Positions 18,177-26,866 of a stretch of DNA of 64,000 bases are shown in pieces (the first letter of the stretch is position 1; every line of letters starts with the position of its first letter). Source of the stretch: Leptospira fainei serovar Hurstbridge str. BUT 6 (GTDB taxonomy: Bacteria > Spirochaetota > Leptospiria > Leptospirales > Leptospiraceae); contig NZ_AKWZ02000002.1 in the NCBI RefSeq assembly GCF_000306235.2, positions 262,001-326,000 of the forward strand, in the 5' to 3' direction. The translations under genes and the position numbers were made by a program. The notes under the pieces are model-generated. The model saw nothing but the letters and a program-made list of their open reading frames with translations, was not told the DNA's origin and did no database searches.

Positions 18177-19109
18177 CTAAACCGCAAAGAAGATAATCGC
18201 GGAAAACGAAACTAGTACGACCGCTTCCAATAAACCTGCCCCGAAATTCTGATCTTCGGCTATCTCATGCTTTAAGGTCGATCCGGATAAGATAACTCTT
18301 CCCGCAAAAAAATGGAGGACAGGGATGACCAAAAACGCAAAGCATAAATCTAGCAGAAGCAGAATGCCAGTTTGCATAATTGAATCGAATTCTCGAAATA
18401 AGGCTCTCGTCAAAAGAATTCCGATCGCGAGAAGCGCTCCTGCAAATGCAATTCCAGCGGCTAAATTTTGTTTGGATTCTAACTCGTCCTTTAACTTATA
18501 CGGAATCCAGAGTTGATAGTAGAACGTAAAAAGAATCATCCCCAATTGACCGATCAAAAAGAAAACTACGGATAATATGGCACCGATTAAGGTTCGTTCC
18601 CAGATAGGGGAAATCGACAACCCTAATCCCCCGGGAAAAACTTTCGATCCTATGTCTCCGTTTAAAGCGGCGGCGATAAAAAAGGAACTAGCGATCGTTC
18701 CCCCGAACAGTACCGTGCCTACGGCCAAATTTTTGTTTTCGTAAACTTCTTCTTGAGCGTCGATTCCCCGAAGGATGAATGCGTCGTTTAACCATTGGGA
18801 CACGAGGAGCAGGACTACGCCTAAAAGTGAATATGCCGAAACTTGAATTACGTCGCCTATCAGCCCCGTCCCATCGCCAGGATGGGATACAATCGTGATG
18901 AATAGTATGATGATTCCGAGATAATATCCGGAAAGACTTAAAGCCAAAGCGCCATTATCTGAACGGACAAGTTCTTCATCCAATTTTCTAGGTTCAAGCC
19001 AATCTTTGACTTTTTTTCCGATATAAAAGACAAGAAAGCCGAGTAAAAAGAAAACTAAGTCCTTTCCTAATAAGGAAAGATATTTCCAGACAAAATCCAT
19101 GCCCTCCAA
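18177..19109 (-). CDS. DUF350 family membrane protein (two tandem DUF350 domains)
   Basis: A 310-residue inner membrane protein with about eight helices. Four related helices carry the DUF350 pattern: DNGALALSLSGYYLGIIILF, NLAVGTVLFGGTIASSFFIA, NLAAGIAFAGALLAIGILLT and NFGAGLLEAVVLVSFSAIIFF. This shows an internal duplication of the two-domain unit found in the YjfL family. Function of the family is not established; in other bacteria it occurs beside polyamine-synthase-like and ion-channel genes. It starts four bases after the map stop, so it is the third gene of a histone-map-DUF350 operon. Confidence 0.85.
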   Translation of the reverse strand: MEGMDFVWKYLSLLGKDLVFFLLGFLVFYIGKKVKDWLEPRKLDEELVRSDNGALALSLSGYYLGIIILFITIVSHPGDGTGLIGDVIQVSAYSLLGVVLLLVSQWLNDAFILRGIDAQEEVYENKNLAVGTVLFGGTIASSFFIAAALNGDIGSKVFPGGLGLSISPIWERTLIGAILSVVFFLIGQLGMILFTFYYQLWIPYKLKDELESKQNLAAGIAFAGALLAIGILLTRALFREFDSIMQTGILLLLDLCFAFLVIPVLHFFAGRVILSGSTLKHEIAEDQNFGAGLLEAVVLVSFSAIIFFAV

Positions 19110-19113
19110 GATA

Positions 19114-19869
19114 CTACGGGAGGGTTAAAATTTCATAGCCTTTTTCGGTGACAAGTATCGTATGCTCGAACTGAGCGGACCATTTTCCGTCTTTTGTCGT
19201 GACCGTCCAACCGTCTTTCTTGGAAAAAATAACTTCCCAAGTACCCAAATTCACCATGGGTTCGATAGTAAAAGTCATTCCGGGTTCGAGTTTAGTCAAT
19301 TTCCGGTTGGATCGGAAATGAGGGACCTGTGGTTCTTCATGAAATCCGCGACCGATACCGTGGCCCATAAGATCTCTAACGATCCCATAACCTTTTGGTG
19401 TCAGATAATCATCGATTGCATTCGCAATATCACTAATACGATTGCCGGGTTTGACCTGCTCGATTCCCACCCACATCGCCTTTTCCGCATCCTGAACTAA
19501 ATGCTCCACTTCGGGAGTACTTTTACCGCCGACGATAAATGTTCGAGAGGAATCGCCGTGATATCCATCCACGATCGGAGTGACATCGATATTAACGATA
19601 TCTCCGGATTTTAAAACGTCGGTTGCCTTGGGAATCCCATGACAGACAACCTCGTTGATGGATGTACAGACCGATTTCGGAAATCCCTTGTATCCCAAGG
19701 GAGCCGACTTGCCTCCGTTCTTTTTAGTGAACTCTTCGCAAAGATCATTGAGTTCTAATGTACTAACTCCGGGTTTGATATACCCGGAAATATAGTCCAA
19801 AAGTCTGGCGGCTAGTTTCCCTGCCGCCCTCATTTTCTCGATTTCGGTCTTGTTCTTGATGTAGATCAA
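19114..19869 (-). CDS. map: Type I methionine aminopeptidase
   Basis: A 251-residue two-metal peptidase that removes the initiator Met from nascent proteins. The start IYIKNKTEIEKMRAAGKLAA is typical. The metal ligands are present in the usual order: Asp in VNIDVTPIVDGYHGDSSRTF (two Asp), His in DLMGHGIGRGFHEEPQVPH, Glu in TIEPMV and Glu in FEHTILVT. Length matches E. coli Map (264). The start codon is a TTG six bases after the histone stop codon, without a good ribosome site, which suggests translational coupling to the histone gene. No N-terminal zinc-finger extension. Confidence 0.95.
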   Translation of the reverse strand: MIYIKNKTEIEKMRAAGKLAARLLDYISGYIKPGVSTLELNDLCEEFTKKNGGKSAPLGYKGFPKSVCTSINEVVCHGIPKATDVLKSGDIVNIDVTPIVDGYHGDSSRTFIVGGKSTPEVEHLVQDAEKAMWVGIEQVKPGNRISDIANAIDDYLTPKGYGIVRDLMGHGIGRGFHEEPQVPHFRSNRKLTKLEPGMTFTIEPMVNLGTWEVIFSKKDGWTVTTKDGKWSAQFEHTILVTEKGYEILTLP

Positions 19870-19875
19870 GAAAGC

Positions 19876-20067
19876 TTAGAAGTCGGTGGGTCGAACCGTC
19901 GTACGTTTGTTCGCCTCGGTCCGTTTCAGAGCATCGTCGATCAGAGCGTATAGCTTCTCATTCAAACCGTCGACAGCATCACCGGAGGTCATGAAACCTT
20001 TCGATTTGATATAGGCTTTCACCTTGCTTGCGACGATGAGGGTATCCTTTTCAGCGCTTTGAGCCAT
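19876..20067 (-). CDS. Bacterial histone-fold protein
   Basis: A 63-residue protein with the histone fold. Helix 1 is IVASKVKAYIKSKG, loop 1 FMTSGD, the long helix 2 AVDGLNEKLYALIDDALKRTEANK, and loop 2 plus start of helix 3 RTTVRPTDF. The RTTVRPTD end aligns with the RKTIKAED DNA-contact loop of archaeal histones. Helix 3 is almost missing, as in the short histones reported in Bdellovibrio and Leptospira. It should bind and compact DNA as a dimer or higher form. The start chosen (ATG at 20067) has AGAGGAAG seven bases upstream. An ATG 14 codons further up (20109) would add a Lys/Arg-rich tail but its ribosome site is about 22 bases away. It is first in a histone-map-DUF350 operon. Confidence 0.85.
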   Translation of the reverse strand: MAQSAEKDTLIVASKVKAYIKSKGFMTSGDAVDGLNEKLYALIDDALKRTEANKRTTVRPTDF

Positions 20068-20194
20068 GGAATTCTTCCTCTTAACTGTAGTTTTCTTTTT
20101 TTGTACCATATCAACGTGCTTTGAGAGCTTTCTCCTTTCTCATCCGGATTTTCCGGAACGTATCGGTTATACTTAGATACGTTTCCAAAAGCCT

Positions 20195-20227
20195 TCAAAA
20201 AAGGAACTACTTTCGCTAAAGCTCCTT
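20195..20227 (-). terminator. Putative terminator after the coiled-coil gene
   Basis: On the minus strand, AAGGA-GCUUU-AGCG-AAAGU-(AGU)-UCCUU forms a bulged hairpin followed by U residues, about 115 bases beyond the stop of the coiled-coil gene and upstream of the histone gene. The stem is imperfect, so this is tentative. Confidence 0.35.
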
Positions 20228-20342
20228 GATTATTTAAAGTTACCTTTATTTAAAAAAGCAGTCTCCTTTGATCGTAAACGCATAATATGATACAAGTAGG
20301 AACGAGACATATTAGGCCGAAAGATTAGGGTCAAGAACAAAA

Positions 20343-23300
20343 TCATCCCCTTTTTGCCGCCTCGCTCTGAATAATTGTTTGAACTAAGGAAGTTTCCAAA
20401 CCGAGTTTTTCGGCGATGGTTTCCGGCTCCCAATGAAAGTTATGAAATAAATTCAAGACTGTGGCTTTTTTTCTACTTACCATCGGATTCTGCTCCGAGG
20501 ACTTTCCTGTTTTGCCTGTGACCGGCTTTTGAGCGGTCGTCTGAACTACATCTAAAAATGATGATAATTTTTCGAACGTGTCATCCGCTTCGGCAAGGAG
20601 ACTTTCCAACTCGTCTTTAACCGAGCTTGCACCTTCGCGAAGATCCTCGACCCGTTGTAGCAGCGTGCTAGTTTGTTTATGCCGCTCCGATAGCTCGGCC
20701 ATCAGATCTTCGACCTTATCGAACTTTGCTTCGACGGAAAGAATCTCTTCCTTTCTACCGGCCAAAAATTCCAATCGCTCATCGGTTTTACGCAGCGTAT
20801 TGGCTACTTCTTTCTCTCTCGCTTCCATCACGGAAATTTCTTTTTCCAGCTCGCGAATTCTTTGAGCAACCTTGGAGGAAGAATCTTTCTGTTCTCTAGT
20901 TTCATCCGTTAGACTATGCAATTCTTCTCGAACCTCGTCCAAATGACCCAATCTACTTTCAAGATCCACGAATTTCGACTCCATGTCGGACGCACGACTC
21001 CCGGCCTCTTCCAACTTTTGGATCGTTTCTTCCCAATGAGAAGATTCCTGAAGCATTTTAGAAAATTCCTCTTTCAGACTCTCCGCCTTTCCGGCAACGT
21101 CCAAAATTTCACTTTCGCGCTCTTCGGCTTTCTCCAGGCGAGCTTCCAGTTCTTCCTGGTATTGCTTGAGTCTATGAAGATTCTTATCTAGTTCGATAGT
21201 TAAGGCTTCCGAATGATTCGCTTCCTCTACAGCCGCCCTCATCCGTTCTACGAACTCCTCGGAACGATCGATCATTTCTTTTACATCTATGAATAAGACC
21301 GATTTGGACTCCGCCTCTTGCATCTTATCGGAAATTTCTTGAACGGAGCTTCGAAGCGCCTCGGCTTCGACCTCGAGTTCGCTGAAAAGGGAATTTTTGG
21401 CCTCTTGGATTTCATGAAGATCGGATTTTAATTCTATCTGCAGCCTGCGATATTCTTCCTGTGCGACTCGAAATTCTTCCCGGCCGGAACGTAGAAATTC
21501 TTCGGAGGATGCTTCGGTCTCCCGCAGCAAATTGCGAACTTGGCCCTGGAAGCCCTTCATCTGGTCTTCGCTTTCCCGTTTGCCGGCTTTCAATGCTTCT
21601 TCTAAATTCCGTTTTACATCCTGTAAATGTTTGGAGATCCGTTCTTCCAGTTGGCCTAATTGAACATGCCCCTTATCAAGAAGAGCGGACAATTGCTTAT
21701 TAATTTTTGAGTCTATGGTTCCGTTCAAACGACCGATTTTTTCTTCTTGTCTTTCGAAGAATTCTTCGGCAGATTCGCGTAGCCGATCCAAAACGAATGC
21801 GGCCTCTTCGGCGGCGTGATCCAATTCCGCTTCGGTCGAAGTCCGAATTCTTTCGGCCTGTGCTTCCAGGAGCTTTTCATTCTTTTTGATTAAATTTTCG
21901 AATTTATCTCCGATTTCGGAATAATCTTCTTTTAAGGAAGAAACGAGATTTTGTCCTTCCGTTTTGATTTCCCTAAATCTTTGAGTCAGCTCTTCGCGAA
22001 CGTCTTCCCCTTCCTTGCGGAAATTGGTTTTATATTTGGAAACAAATTCCTCGATCTTATCCCTTTGGGAAGCGTAGACCTTACCGAACTCTTCCAGAAG
22101 TTCCGTGCCGCGAAGATGGATTTGGCCTAGCCTTTCTTCCAATCCTTGGATGGCTTCTTGAGTATGGTTCTTGAGCGAAACTACTTCGTCTTCCCAAGAA
22201 CGACCGAAATGCTCCAATCTACGATCCATTTTGCGGAATTCTTCATCTATGGTTCCGTTAAGTTGGGAAATTTTTTCCTCAGCATCTCCAAGAATGTCGC
22301 CGGCACTACTTTCCATAGCGGAACGAATATCTTTTACGTAAGCGTCCATTTCCCTCATGCGGGTGGAAACCTGGACATCGAAGGATTTTAGGTTTTCGCG
22401 AATTTGATCCCATTCTAAGCGGAATCTTTCGGAATGAGAAGCATGCAAGGCATGAACTTCATCTTCCAAGGTGCCGCGGATCTCTTCTATTTTGGAACGG
22501 GATTTTCTTTCCTCTTCGTTTCTAACGATTTCCAATGTGGAATGAAATTCTTGGGCCGAAGCAAAGACTTTCTTGCGAAGTTCTTCCGATTCCTCTCGAA
22601 GAGAGCCCAGCTCTTCCTCCAAGGAATCTCGAACGTCTTCGATACGCGTACGTGCCTTCTTTTCCTCGTCTCCGCGAGCGACTTCCAAGGAGGAATGAAA
22701 CTCTTTCAAACCGAAAAGAATTTCCTTCCGTAAATCGTCTGCCTCGCTTCGAAGCGAGGAACTGATTCGATTAAATTCCTCTTCAAAGGAATCGATTTGC
22801 CGCGTCAGATCCGATTTACGCGAATCGGCTTGCTTTAGCAGCTTATTCTCAGCTTCCAAATATTTTTCTTGGAAGATATTAATGGAATCGTTAATGCCTT
22901 CTGCTTGCCTGCGGGTCTCATTTAAAATTTCATCCCGTCGAGTCAGAGTTTCCAGACTCATACCTTCGATTTCTCTACGAATCGCATCGATTTCGATCTT
23001 AACTCCGTTAAGATACGCTTCTTTAGAATGTATGACCTGCTCTAAAATTTGATCGAATTTTTGCCGAAGGACGGATTCGGATTTTACAAACAGATCTTCC
23101 AGCTTTCGAGCCGCAAGCTCTCCTTTCTCATCCACTCTCGAATCCATTCGATCGATTTTTTCGGTTACGGTTAAGAAAGCGGTTTGAATTCGATCCGTTT
23201 GAGCGTCCAAATCCTCTTCTTTCGCTTTCATGGAATCCAAAAGATTCGACACTTCTTCCCGAGCTAATTCCACTTTGCCGACGGTATCGCCCATGATAGC

Positions 23301-23924
23301 TTTAGTCTGAGCTTCCAATTTCTGACGATAGGATTCGCTTAATGAATCTAATCCGATTTCGACTCGATCGGCCTTCGCTTCTAACAACCCTTCCAGCTCT
23401 ACGATTTTAGAGGCTAATGATTGCAGGATATCATCCGATCTAAGATTAATTTTTTCCTGGAACGCGCCTAATAGAGATTCCGCCTCGGAGCGAAGTTCCT
23501 GAATTCTGATCGTGACTCCGTTTAAATCCTTTTTACCGCTTTCTAAACGGCCGAGGCCGTCTTGGATGGATTCGGATTCTTTTCGAATATCTCCGGAAAG
23601 ATGGACTACTTCCTTTAAATCCAATGTTACTGCGCTTAAAAATTCCCTATTGGAACGAATGGTTTCCAATAATTGCCGCGATTCGTCGTTTAAAGTGCGA
23701 ACTTCTTCGGCCAGCTTGCGAGTCTGTTTAAGAGAAATCTCCAATTCTATGCCCGAATCTTTAACGGACTGGATTTTCTCCATTGCGATTTCTTGCAATT
23801 CTTCCTGCAGCTTTCCTGTATAACGTTTGATTTGGCTCAGCTTATAATTCGACTTGTCCATCCTACGAAGTAGGATAGTTATGCCAACGCTAGCTAAAAA
23901 GGGAAAAAGGAGTTCTAGGCCCAT
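20343..23924 (-). CDS. SpiroCoCo-type giant coiled-coil protein
   Basis: A 1193-residue protein, almost all heptad coiled coil. Residues 4-20 form one N-terminal membrane helix (LLFPFLASVGITILL), so it is anchored in the inner membrane with the rod most likely in the cytoplasm. The rod is built of repeated blocks such as RKEILFGLKEFHSSLEVARG and RKKVFASAQEFHSTLEIVRN, which shows internal duplication. The last 45 residues differ: KATVLNLFHNFHWEPETIAEKLG looks like a helix-turn-helix (WEPETIAEKLGLETSLVQTII). It matches the spirochaete SpiroCoCo coiled-coil family in architecture; the function is unknown, with a cytoskeletal or chromosome/envelope scaffolding role as guesses. Single gene, divergent from the methyltransferase at 23975. 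Confidence 0.75.
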   Translation of the reverse strand: MGLELLFPFLASVGITILLRRMDKSNYKLSQIKRYTGKLQEELQEIAMEKIQSVKDSGIELEISLKQTRKLAEEVRTLNDESRQLLETIRSNREFLSAVTLDLKEVVHLSGDIRKESESIQDGLGRLESGKKDLNGVTIRIQELRSEAESLLGAFQEKINLRSDDILQSLASKIVELEGLLEAKADRVEIGLDSLSESYRQKLEAQTKAIMGDTVGKVELAREEVSNLLDSMKAKEEDLDAQTDRIQTAFLTVTEKIDRMDSRVDEKGELAARKLEDLFVKSESVLRQKFDQILEQVIHSKEAYLNGVKIEIDAIRREIEGMSLETLTRRDEILNETRRQAEGINDSINIFQEKYLEAENKLLKQADSRKSDLTRQIDSFEEEFNRISSSLRSEADDLRKEILFGLKEFHSSLEVARGDEEKKARTRIEDVRDSLEEELGSLREESEELRKKVFASAQEFHSTLEIVRNEEERKSRSKIEEIRGTLEDEVHALHASHSERFRLEWDQIRENLKSFDVQVSTRMREMDAYVKDIRSAMESSAGDILGDAEEKISQLNGTIDEEFRKMDRRLEHFGRSWEDEVVSLKNHTQEAIQGLEERLGQIHLRGTELLEEFGKVYASQRDKIEEFVSKYKTNFRKEGEDVREELTQRFREIKTEGQNLVSSLKEDYSEIGDKFENLIKKNEKLLEAQAERIRTSTEAELDHAAEEAAFVLDRLRESAEEFFERQEEKIGRLNGTIDSKINKQLSALLDKGHVQLGQLEERISKHLQDVKRNLEEALKAGKRESEDQMKGFQGQVRNLLRETEASSEEFLRSGREEFRVAQEEYRRLQIELKSDLHEIQEAKNSLFSELEVEAEALRSSVQEISDKMQEAESKSVLFIDVKEMIDRSEEFVERMRAAVEEANHSEALTIELDKNLHRLKQYQEELEARLEKAEERESEILDVAGKAESLKEEFSKMLQESSHWEETIQKLEEAGSRASDMESKFVDLESRLGHLDEVREELHSLTDETREQKDSSSKVAQRIRELEKEISVMEAREKEVANTLRKTDERLEFLAGRKEEILSVEAKFDKVEDLMAELSERHKQTSTLLQRVEDLREGASSVKDELESLLAEADDTFEKLSSFLDVVQTTAQKPVTGKTGKSSEQNPMVSRKKATVLNLFHNFHWEPETIAEKLGLETSLVQTIIQSEAAKRG

Positions 23925-23974
23925 AGTTTTTAGAGCTTCCGGGTAAAGCTTCGAAAAAGCGCTTCCTGAGAATT

Positions 23975-24772
23975 ATGTCGCATCAAATGGATAGAAATAC
24001 TGGTAACCAAGCTAAAAGATCAAGAATTATTTCTCATACCGCGCAAAAAAAGCCTTATACCGCTTTTTCCGGCGTTTATGACCAGGTCATGAGGGGAGCC
24101 GCGTATCGACTCTGGGCTCAAGTAGCTTTGGGCGCCTACTCCACTGCAACCGGAAATTCAATTCCATTAAAAATCCTGGATTTAGGCTGCGGAACCTGCG
24201 CGCTCTGGAAGGAACTCCCATCTCGATCGGAAATTTGGGGGATCGATGCCTCCCGAGAAATGCTTTCCGTAGCCGAAAAGCGTCAAATTCCCGGGAATCG
24301 ACTGCAAGCAAATTTACTATCTCTTCCTCCCTTGCCGGCTCCCTTTGATTTAATCCTGTCAGTGCATGATACGTTCAATTACTTCCTGGATGAGGGGCAG
24401 TTACGCAAAATCTTTCGGGAAATTTCCGGTCTTTTAGGAGAAAAGGGAATCTTTTTCTTCGATGTGAGCACCGAAAGAAACTTCGAAAAGAATTTCGACG
24501 GCGCGATTTTAGAAGAAACTCATGACGATATTCGCCTCCTTTGGGAAAACGAGTATTCTAAGAAAGACATGATTCTGACTACAAGGCTAAAATTTAAGGA
24601 AAAGGGAACGGAAATCGAAGAAGTACACCTTCATAAAGCATATCCGACCGATGTCTGGAAATTTTTATTGGAATCTTCAGGATTGGAGATTTTGAAAATC
24701 GGCTCCGATTATCGTTCTTGGAAAATCTCCCCCAAGGCTGAATATCTAAATTTCGTATGTAGAACTGCATAA
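23975..24772 (+). CDS. Class I SAM-dependent methyltransferase
   Basis: A 265-residue Rossmann-fold methyltransferase. Motif I is ILDLGCGTCAL (SAM glycine loop), followed by the acidic residue at the end of strand 2 in EIWGIDASREML, and FDLILSVHDTFNYF as motif IV. The N-terminal YTAFSGVYDQVM is typical of small-molecule methyltransferases of this group. The acceptor substrate cannot be inferred. The N-terminal 20 residues are polar and unusual, and the ATG at 23987 (MDRNTG) might be the true start. It is divergent from the coiled-coil gene by 50 bases. Confidence 0.8.
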   Translation: MSHQMDRNTGNQAKRSRIISHTAQKKPYTAFSGVYDQVMRGAAYRLWAQVALGAYSTATGNSIPLKILDLGCGTCALWKELPSRSEIWGIDASREMLSVAEKRQIPGNRLQANLLSLPPLPAPFDLILSVHDTFNYFLDEGQLRKIFREISGLLGEKGIFFFDVSTERNFEKNFDGAILEETHDDIRLLWENEYSKKDMILTTRLKFKEKGTEIEEVHLHKAYPTDVWKFLLESSGLEILKIGSDYRSWKISPKAEYLNFVCRTA

Positions 24773-24776
24773 ATGT

Positions 24777-24792
24777 AATTTCTTCAGAAATT
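24777..24792. repeat. Perfect inverted repeat upstream of the STAS gene
   Basis: AATTTCT-TC-AGAAATT, a 7-2-7 perfect inverted repeat four bases after the methyltransferase stop and 50 bases before the STAS start codon. No T-run follows, so it is more likely an operator or mRNA hairpin than a terminator. Confidence 0.4.
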
Positions 24793-24842
24793 CTTGTAGA
24801 ATATTTAAGGTTTCTCAGTCTATTTGAACAAACGACTCAATT

Positions 24843-25145
24843 ATGGCAAAACTAGAACTCCAAGGAAAGCAGGGCACGGTTCGGTTTGATAACCAGCTTT
24901 TGGACGGGTATGAAAAAGTTTTCGATGAAATTTCAGACCATGCATCGCGAGCTCAATTTCAGAGTTTGATTTTGGATTTAACTTCCACTAGAAAGATTAC
25001 CTCGAGTGGAGTTGCAAAACTTCTCACTCTTAAAAATCTTATGGATCATTTCGGAATTAAGTTGGAAGTCGTAAACCTACACCCACCCCTACTCGACGTT
25101 CTCAAGAAATTCAAAGTCGACTTAATGTTAAAGATCCGTTCCTAA
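24843..25145 (+). CDS. STAS domain protein (anti-sigma factor antagonist type)
   Basis: A 100-residue single STAS domain. The core SLILDLTSTRKITSSGVAKLLTL holds the conserved strand-loop-helix, with the ITSSG position where the regulatory Ser of SpoIIAA-like proteins sits. Such proteins bind an RsbW/SpoIIAB-type kinase in their unphosphorylated state and so free its target. Candidate kinases of that fold are encoded at 8864 and 45642, but pairing is only a guess. The ABC operon starts 51 bases downstream in the same direction. Confidence 0.8.
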   Translation: MAKLELQGKQGTVRFDNQLLDGYEKVFDEISDHASRAQFQSLILDLTSTRKITSSGVAKLLTLKNLMDHFGIKLEVVNLHPPLLDVLKKFKVDLMLKIRS

Positions 25146-25196
25146 ACATCGGGAAAAACGGTTGCGAGCGACGGGACATGAATAGACCGTACTCGA

Positions 25197-26111
25197 ATGG
25201 GTTCCCTTAAGGCGAATCGACTCACAAAATCATTCTCCAATCAGTCGGCCCTTATCGAGGTAGGTTTTTCTATCCCTAAAGGGCGAATAACCGGTCTCTT
25301 AGGTCCGAATGGAGCCGGAAAAACCACCACGATGCGCCTACTTACCGGATTCCTGGAACCCGATACCGGAACCGTCTCTTATGGAGATATCTCACTATCC
25401 GAAGATCCGATTCAAATAAAACGGAACCTTGGTTATTTACCCGAATGGGCGCCCATCTATCAGGACTTAACGGCACAAGAATATCTCGAATTCATAGGGA
25501 GAGCAAGAGGGTTACAAGGCGGAATTCTACAGCATCGAATCCGGGAAATGAGAGAATTATGCGATTTAGGAGATCATTTTTTTTCGGAGATAGGAACCCT
25601 TTCTAAAGGATTTAAACAGCGCGTCGCATTAGCGGGCACGTTAATCCACGATCCGGAATATATAATTTTGGACGAACCGAGTTCCGGCTTGGATCCGATA
25701 CAAATCGGTCAAATCCGATCGATCATTCGTTCCTTTGGAAAAGAAAAAGTTCTCGTACTTTCCACTCACATACTCCAAGAAGTGGAGGAGATTTGCGATC
25801 ACGTTTTGATTCTCCACAAAGGGAGATTAATAGCGGATGTGAGCGTGAAAGACATCAATCGAGGCGATTCGATTTTGCTCATCGCTAAAACGGACTTAGA
25901 AACTCTGGGACATTGTTTTAAAAATACCGATATCGAGATTTTGGAATCGAAAAATATCGGAGAAGCCACGGAGTTTCATCTTCGATCAAACACGCATTCT
26001 TCCGAGTTTCTATTCGAAAGAATTCGCTCGGCTACCTTCCCCGTTTTGGAATTTCGTCCCGTTAGACGTACCCTCGAATCGGTCTTTCAGGAATTGACGG
26101 CGATTTCATGA
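25197..26111 (+). CDS. ABC transporter ATP-binding protein (GldA/NatA-like)
   Basis: A 304-residue ABC ATPase. Walker A is GPNGAGKTT, the signature is LSKGFKQRVALAG, Walker B is YIILDEPSSGLDPIQ, and the switch His lies in VLSTHILQEVEEICD. The roughly 80-residue C-terminal extension is typical of exporters that pair with ABC-2 permeases. It begins a four-gene unit in which each gene overlaps the next by ATGA (25197-29579). The set of ATPase, permease, GldG-like protein and DUF4340 protein resembles the Gld/auxiliary export systems; in Bacteroidetes the GldAFG type is tied to gliding motility, but here the cargo is unknown. Confidence 0.88.
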   Translation: MGSLKANRLTKSFSNQSALIEVGFSIPKGRITGLLGPNGAGKTTTMRLLTGFLEPDTGTVSYGDISLSEDPIQIKRNLGYLPEWAPIYQDLTAQEYLEFIGRARGLQGGILQHRIREMRELCDLGDHFFSEIGTLSKGFKQRVALAGTLIHDPEYIILDEPSSGLDPIQIGQIRSIIRSFGKEKVLVLSTHILQEVEEICDHVLILHKGRLIADVSVKDINRGDSILLIAKTDLETLGHCFKNTDIEILESKNIGEATEFHLRSNTHSSEFLFERIRSATFPVLEFRPVRRTLESVFQELTAIS

Positions 26112-26866
26112 ACCGTTCTCCGCGAATTTTCGAATTCCATGCCAATGTAAAGGCCGTTTTTTCCAAGGAATGGATCGGCTATTTAAACACTCCGATCGGA
26201 TATATCTTCGCGATTCTATTTCTTCTACTCGCATCTTTTTTATTTTTCTTCGGATTAGGAGAAGACTCGTTCTGGGATAGAAACGTCGCAAGCATGGAGC
26301 AATTTTTTCTCTGGATCCCTCTCCTTTATATCGTATTTATTCCGGCAATCACGATGCGGCTTTGGTCCGAAGAGGAACGAACCGGAACGAGGGAGATATT
26401 GTTTACGCTTCCTTTAAGAGAATATGAAATCGTGTTCGCTAAATTTTTAGCGGCTTGGCTTTTCCTAGGGTTAGTTCTCTTAACGACTTTTTCGATTCCG
26501 TTTACCGTTTGGGCCTTGGGCGACTTGGATTTGGGCGCTACTTTTGCAGGATATTTCGGCTGTTATTTATTAGGAAGTTGTTATATATCGATAGGTCTAT
26601 TGATTTCGGCTCTGACGAAAGATCAGATCAGCGCATACTTATTAACGATGTTGGCCTGTTTGTTTTTCTTTTTACTCGGATATCAGCCCGTCCTACGCTT
26701 TTTAGGCGGAGCCGCAGCTTCCCTCGCATCCTTTATTTCTTTATCCAGACATTTCGAGCCGTTTCGATTGGGAATTTTAGACGGCAAAGAAATCTTTTAT
26801 ACCGTAAGCTTCACGATAACGGCATTGGTCGCTAACGTAATCGTACTGTTAGGAAAGAAAAGATGA
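26108..26866 (+). CDS. ABC-2 type permease (GldF-like)
   Basis: A 252-residue membrane protein with about six helices, e.g. TPIGYIFAILFLLLASFLFFF, IPLLYIVFIPAITMRLW, FLAAWLFLGLVLLTTFSIPFTVW and YLLTMLACLFFFLLGYQPVL. The block MRLWSEEERTGTREILFTLPLREYEIVFAKFLA is a hallmark of GldF and NosY type permeases. It overlaps the ATPase upstream and the GldG-like gene downstream by four bases each, so all are co-translated and likely form one complex in the inner membrane. Confidence 0.85.
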   Translation: MNRSPRIFEFHANVKAVFSKEWIGYLNTPIGYIFAILFLLLASFLFFFGLGEDSFWDRNVASMEQFFLWIPLLYIVFIPAITMRLWSEEERTGTREILFTLPLREYEIVFAKFLAAWLFLGLVLLTTFSIPFTVWALGDLDLGATFAGYFGCYLLGSCYISIGLLISALTKDQISAYLLTMLACLFFFLLGYQPVLRFLGGAAASLASFISLSRHFEPFRLGILDGKEIFYTVSFTITALVANVIVLLGKKR

